Shown: positions 62,848 to 64,000 of the stretch, piece by piece
Position numbering within the stretch: position 1 is the stretch's first letter
Layout of the letters: each line of letters starts with the position of its first letter
Assembly (NCBI RefSeq): GCF_014712675.1
Contig: NZ_JACXSI010000004.1
Span: 30,266 to 94,265, forward strand
Length of the DNA: 64,000 nt
Reading direction: 5' to 3'
Source: Peribacillus faecalis
GTDB lineage: Bacteria > Bacillota > Bacilli > Bacillales > DSM-1321
Translations under genes and position numbers: made by a program
Notes under the pieces: generated by a model
Databases searched by the model: none
Told to the model about the DNA's origin: nothing
Seen by the model: the letters and a program-made list of their open reading frames with translations, nothing else

Positions 62848-63003
62848 TCGGGGTATGGATTTCATCTATGTAAGTCACCAACTATTTTCTGCATCTTACC
62901 CTTCATTTTTCTTCTACTTACTAGATTTTCGAAACTTTAAAGGGATTTTTAACATAGAATTTGATTAGAAAGATTTTTAGGCAAAAAAAGAGGTGTTCGA
63001 AAT

Positions 63004-63462
63004 TTGAAAATTTTTCTTAATATTGACAAAGCACTTAAAGAAACGAGAGTTACTATCGAAGCCGCAGAGTTGGATGAAAACATACAGGAAATAATTGACT
63101 TCATTAATGGGAAGGAGCAACAATTCCTTATTGGAAAAAAGGGAGAGATGCAGCATATTCTCAAACCGGATGATATCCATTACTTTCATACTGAAAACGA
63201 TCATGTAATTGCTGTGACGGAAACAGATTCATTTATTTTAAAAGAAAAATTATATGAGATAGAGGCCAAACTCCCCTCTAAAAAGTTTATCCGCTTTTCT
63301 AAATCAGTTATCGCCAATTTACATCAATTGAACCGCTTTGAACCGTCATTCAATGGTACTCTCTGCGTTTACTTCAAATCAGGAAAAAAAGAATACGTGT
63401 CTCGTACCTATGTGCCTGTCATTAAAGAAGCTCTAAAATTGAATAGGAGGAAAGAAGAATGA
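63004..63462 (+). CDS. LytTR-domain DNA-binding regulator
   Basis: 152 residues, TTG start 8 bases after AGAGGTG. Residues 1-45 are an N-terminal helix-rich part; 55-148 form a LytTR domain: ILKPDDIHYFHTENDHVIAV, KLPSKKFIRFSKSVIANLHQL and YFKSGKKEYVSRTYVPVIKEAL. No receiver domain, as in stand-alone LytTR regulators paired with a DUF3021 membrane protein. The next gene is that partner, overlapping by 4 bases. Probably controls its own operon or a neighbouring transporter. Confidence 0.87.
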   Translation: MKIFLNIDKALKETRVTIEAAELDENIQEIIDFINGKEQQFLIGKKGEMQHILKPDDIHYFHTENDHVIAVTETDSFILKEKLYEIEAKLPSKKFIRFSKSVIANLHQLNRFEPSFNGTLCVYFKSGKKEYVSRTYVPVIKEALKLNRRKEE

Positions 63463-63869
63463 AAGCATTTATAATCCGTAGTTTCATCGGTATTTTCTTC
63501 GGAGGCTTTATTGCGGTGTTAATCACCAATTTAAGTATTCTTTTCGGCGACTTTGTAATGATAGATGGATCCTTATTTTTGAAAAACTCCATAGGTTCTA
63601 TTCTTTGTGGCTGGTTTTTCACAGTCAGTCCAATGTACTTTGAAAACAGGAAATTGAATCTTATCTGGCAGACCGTTCTTCATTTTTTAACCGTCATGCT
63701 CCTATATCTCATCTTAGCCTTCTCAATCGGATGGATTCCATTTAATATAGGTAGTATCTTGTTAACAATCTTAATCTCCATTGCCGTATATGCAATCTTT
63801 TGGGTTGCATTTTATCTTTACTTCAAAAATCAAGCACGGAAATTAAATGAAGACTTAAAGAAATTATGA
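63459..63869 (+). CDS. DUF3021 membrane protein, LytTR partner
   Basis: 136 residues with four membrane helices: SFIGIFFGGFIAVLITNL, IGSILCGWFFTVSPMYF, VLHFLTVMLLYLILAFSIGW and LLTILISIAVYAIFWVAFY, then the NQARKLNEDLKKL tail. Start overlaps the LytTR stop (ATGA). Such proteins often inhibit or tune their LytTR partner. The group II intron end lies 4 bases after the stop. Confidence 0.85.
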   Translation: MKAFIIRSFIGIFFGGFIAVLITNLSILFGDFVMIDGSLFLKNSIGSILCGWFFTVSPMYFENRKLNLIWQTVLHFLTVMLLYLILAFSIGWIPFNIGSILLTILISIAVYAIFWVAFYLYFKNQARKLNEDLKKL

Positions 63870-63872
63870 GGA

Positions 63873-64000
63873 ATCGAGTAGGAGGGGGCGATTAACCCCC
63901 GACCTCTCACACCACCGTACGTACGGTTCCGTATACGGCGGTTCAATTAAGATAATTGACGCAAGTATTCATAACGAGCTTGTAGACTTTTGAGCCCTTG
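63873..64000 (-). mobile_element. Group II intron, 3' end (continues past the window)
   Basis: On the minus strand the sequence runs from a reverse-transcriptase end into the conserved structure at 63942-63911 (ACCGCCGTAT paired with the matching half, domain-V-like), then a GGGGG-TTAATCG-CCCCC stem (63900-63884, domain-VI-like) and ends in CTACTCGAT at 63873. This is the usual end of Bacillales introns of this class, from memory. It lies directly after the DUF3021 stop. The 5' part is outside the window. Confidence 0.75.
63947..64000 (-). CDS. ltrA: Intron-encoded reverse transcriptase/maturase, C-terminal end (partial)
   Basis: Only the last 17 residues lie in the window: QGLKSLQARYEYLRQLS followed by TAA at 63947. 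This matches the end of group II intron RT/maturase proteins, which splice the intron and copy it into new sites. The rest continues past base 64000. Confidence 0.65.
   Translation of the reverse strand, partial: QGLKSLQARYEYLRQLS

Overview
This is a low-GC bacterial chromosome segment with strong AGGAGG-type ribosome binding sites, frequent TTG/GTG starts, lipoproteins with lipobox signals, cre-, Fur- and FNR-type sites, and BdhA/CstA/PucFGH/LytTR-type genes. Together these point to the Bacillales. A Planococcaceae relative (Lysinibacillus or Solibacillus type) is my best guess; this is inference, because no rRNA or other taxonomic marker is present.

Layout. (1) 1-12.1 kb: a purine/ureide degradation locus. 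It holds allantoate amidohydrolase (partial), ureidoglycine-glyoxylate aminotransferase, an OxlT-like transporter, a nitrate/sulfonate-type ABC importer, allantoinase, a gamma-glutamyltransferase-fold hydrolase resembling oxamate amidohydrolase HpxW, and an amidase. Read together, they could convert allantoin to oxalate and ammonia. (2) 12.1-25.3 kb: mixed genes. These include a GIY-YIG-like protein behind an FNR-type site, a HAD phosphatase, a GNAT, a polar amino-acid ABC operon whose ATPase carries a nonsense codon, a MerR regulator with a textbook 19-bp-spacer operator, butanediol dehydrogenase, CstA, a wrecked family I.5 lipase, a PQQ-type beta-propeller protein and a cupin. (3) 25.4-37.9 kb: an aromatic meta-cleavage island with the full enzyme set: flavin reductase, flavin monooxygenase, extradiol dioxygenase, ring-fission hydrolase, hydratase, aldolase and acetaldehyde dehydrogenase. 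It also carries a dedicated FAD-synthetase-like protein, an MFS transporter and an unusual XylR_N-V4R-PucR regulator. (4) 38.0-43.7 kb: a decayed chimeric copy of the cobT/NERD region, then a Fur-boxed siderophore ABC operon ending in a flavin ferredoxin reductase. (5) 44.2-49.5 kb: an intact polar amino-acid ABC operon, a secreted lipase and a choloylglycine-hydrolase-family enzyme. (6) 49.6-56.8 kb: a defence-like segment with a coupled pair of DUF262 genes (the second with a DUF1524 nuclease domain), small membrane genes, cobT and a NERD-HRDC protein. (7) 57.4-62.8 kb: an AbrB-family membrane protein and a tricarballylate/citrate-type locus (CitMHS carrier, FAD dehydrogenase, LysR). (8) 63.0-64.0 kb: a LytTR/DUF3021 pair, followed directly by the 3' end of a group II intron on the minus strand.

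Pseudogenes and gene fragments are common (about ten), so this is an accessory, turning-over region. The features most worth following up are the two-gene DUF262/DUF262-DUF1524 module, the hybrid aromatic regulator with its candidate operators, the proposed allantoin-to-oxalate route, and the deleted duplicate of the cobT-NERD locus.
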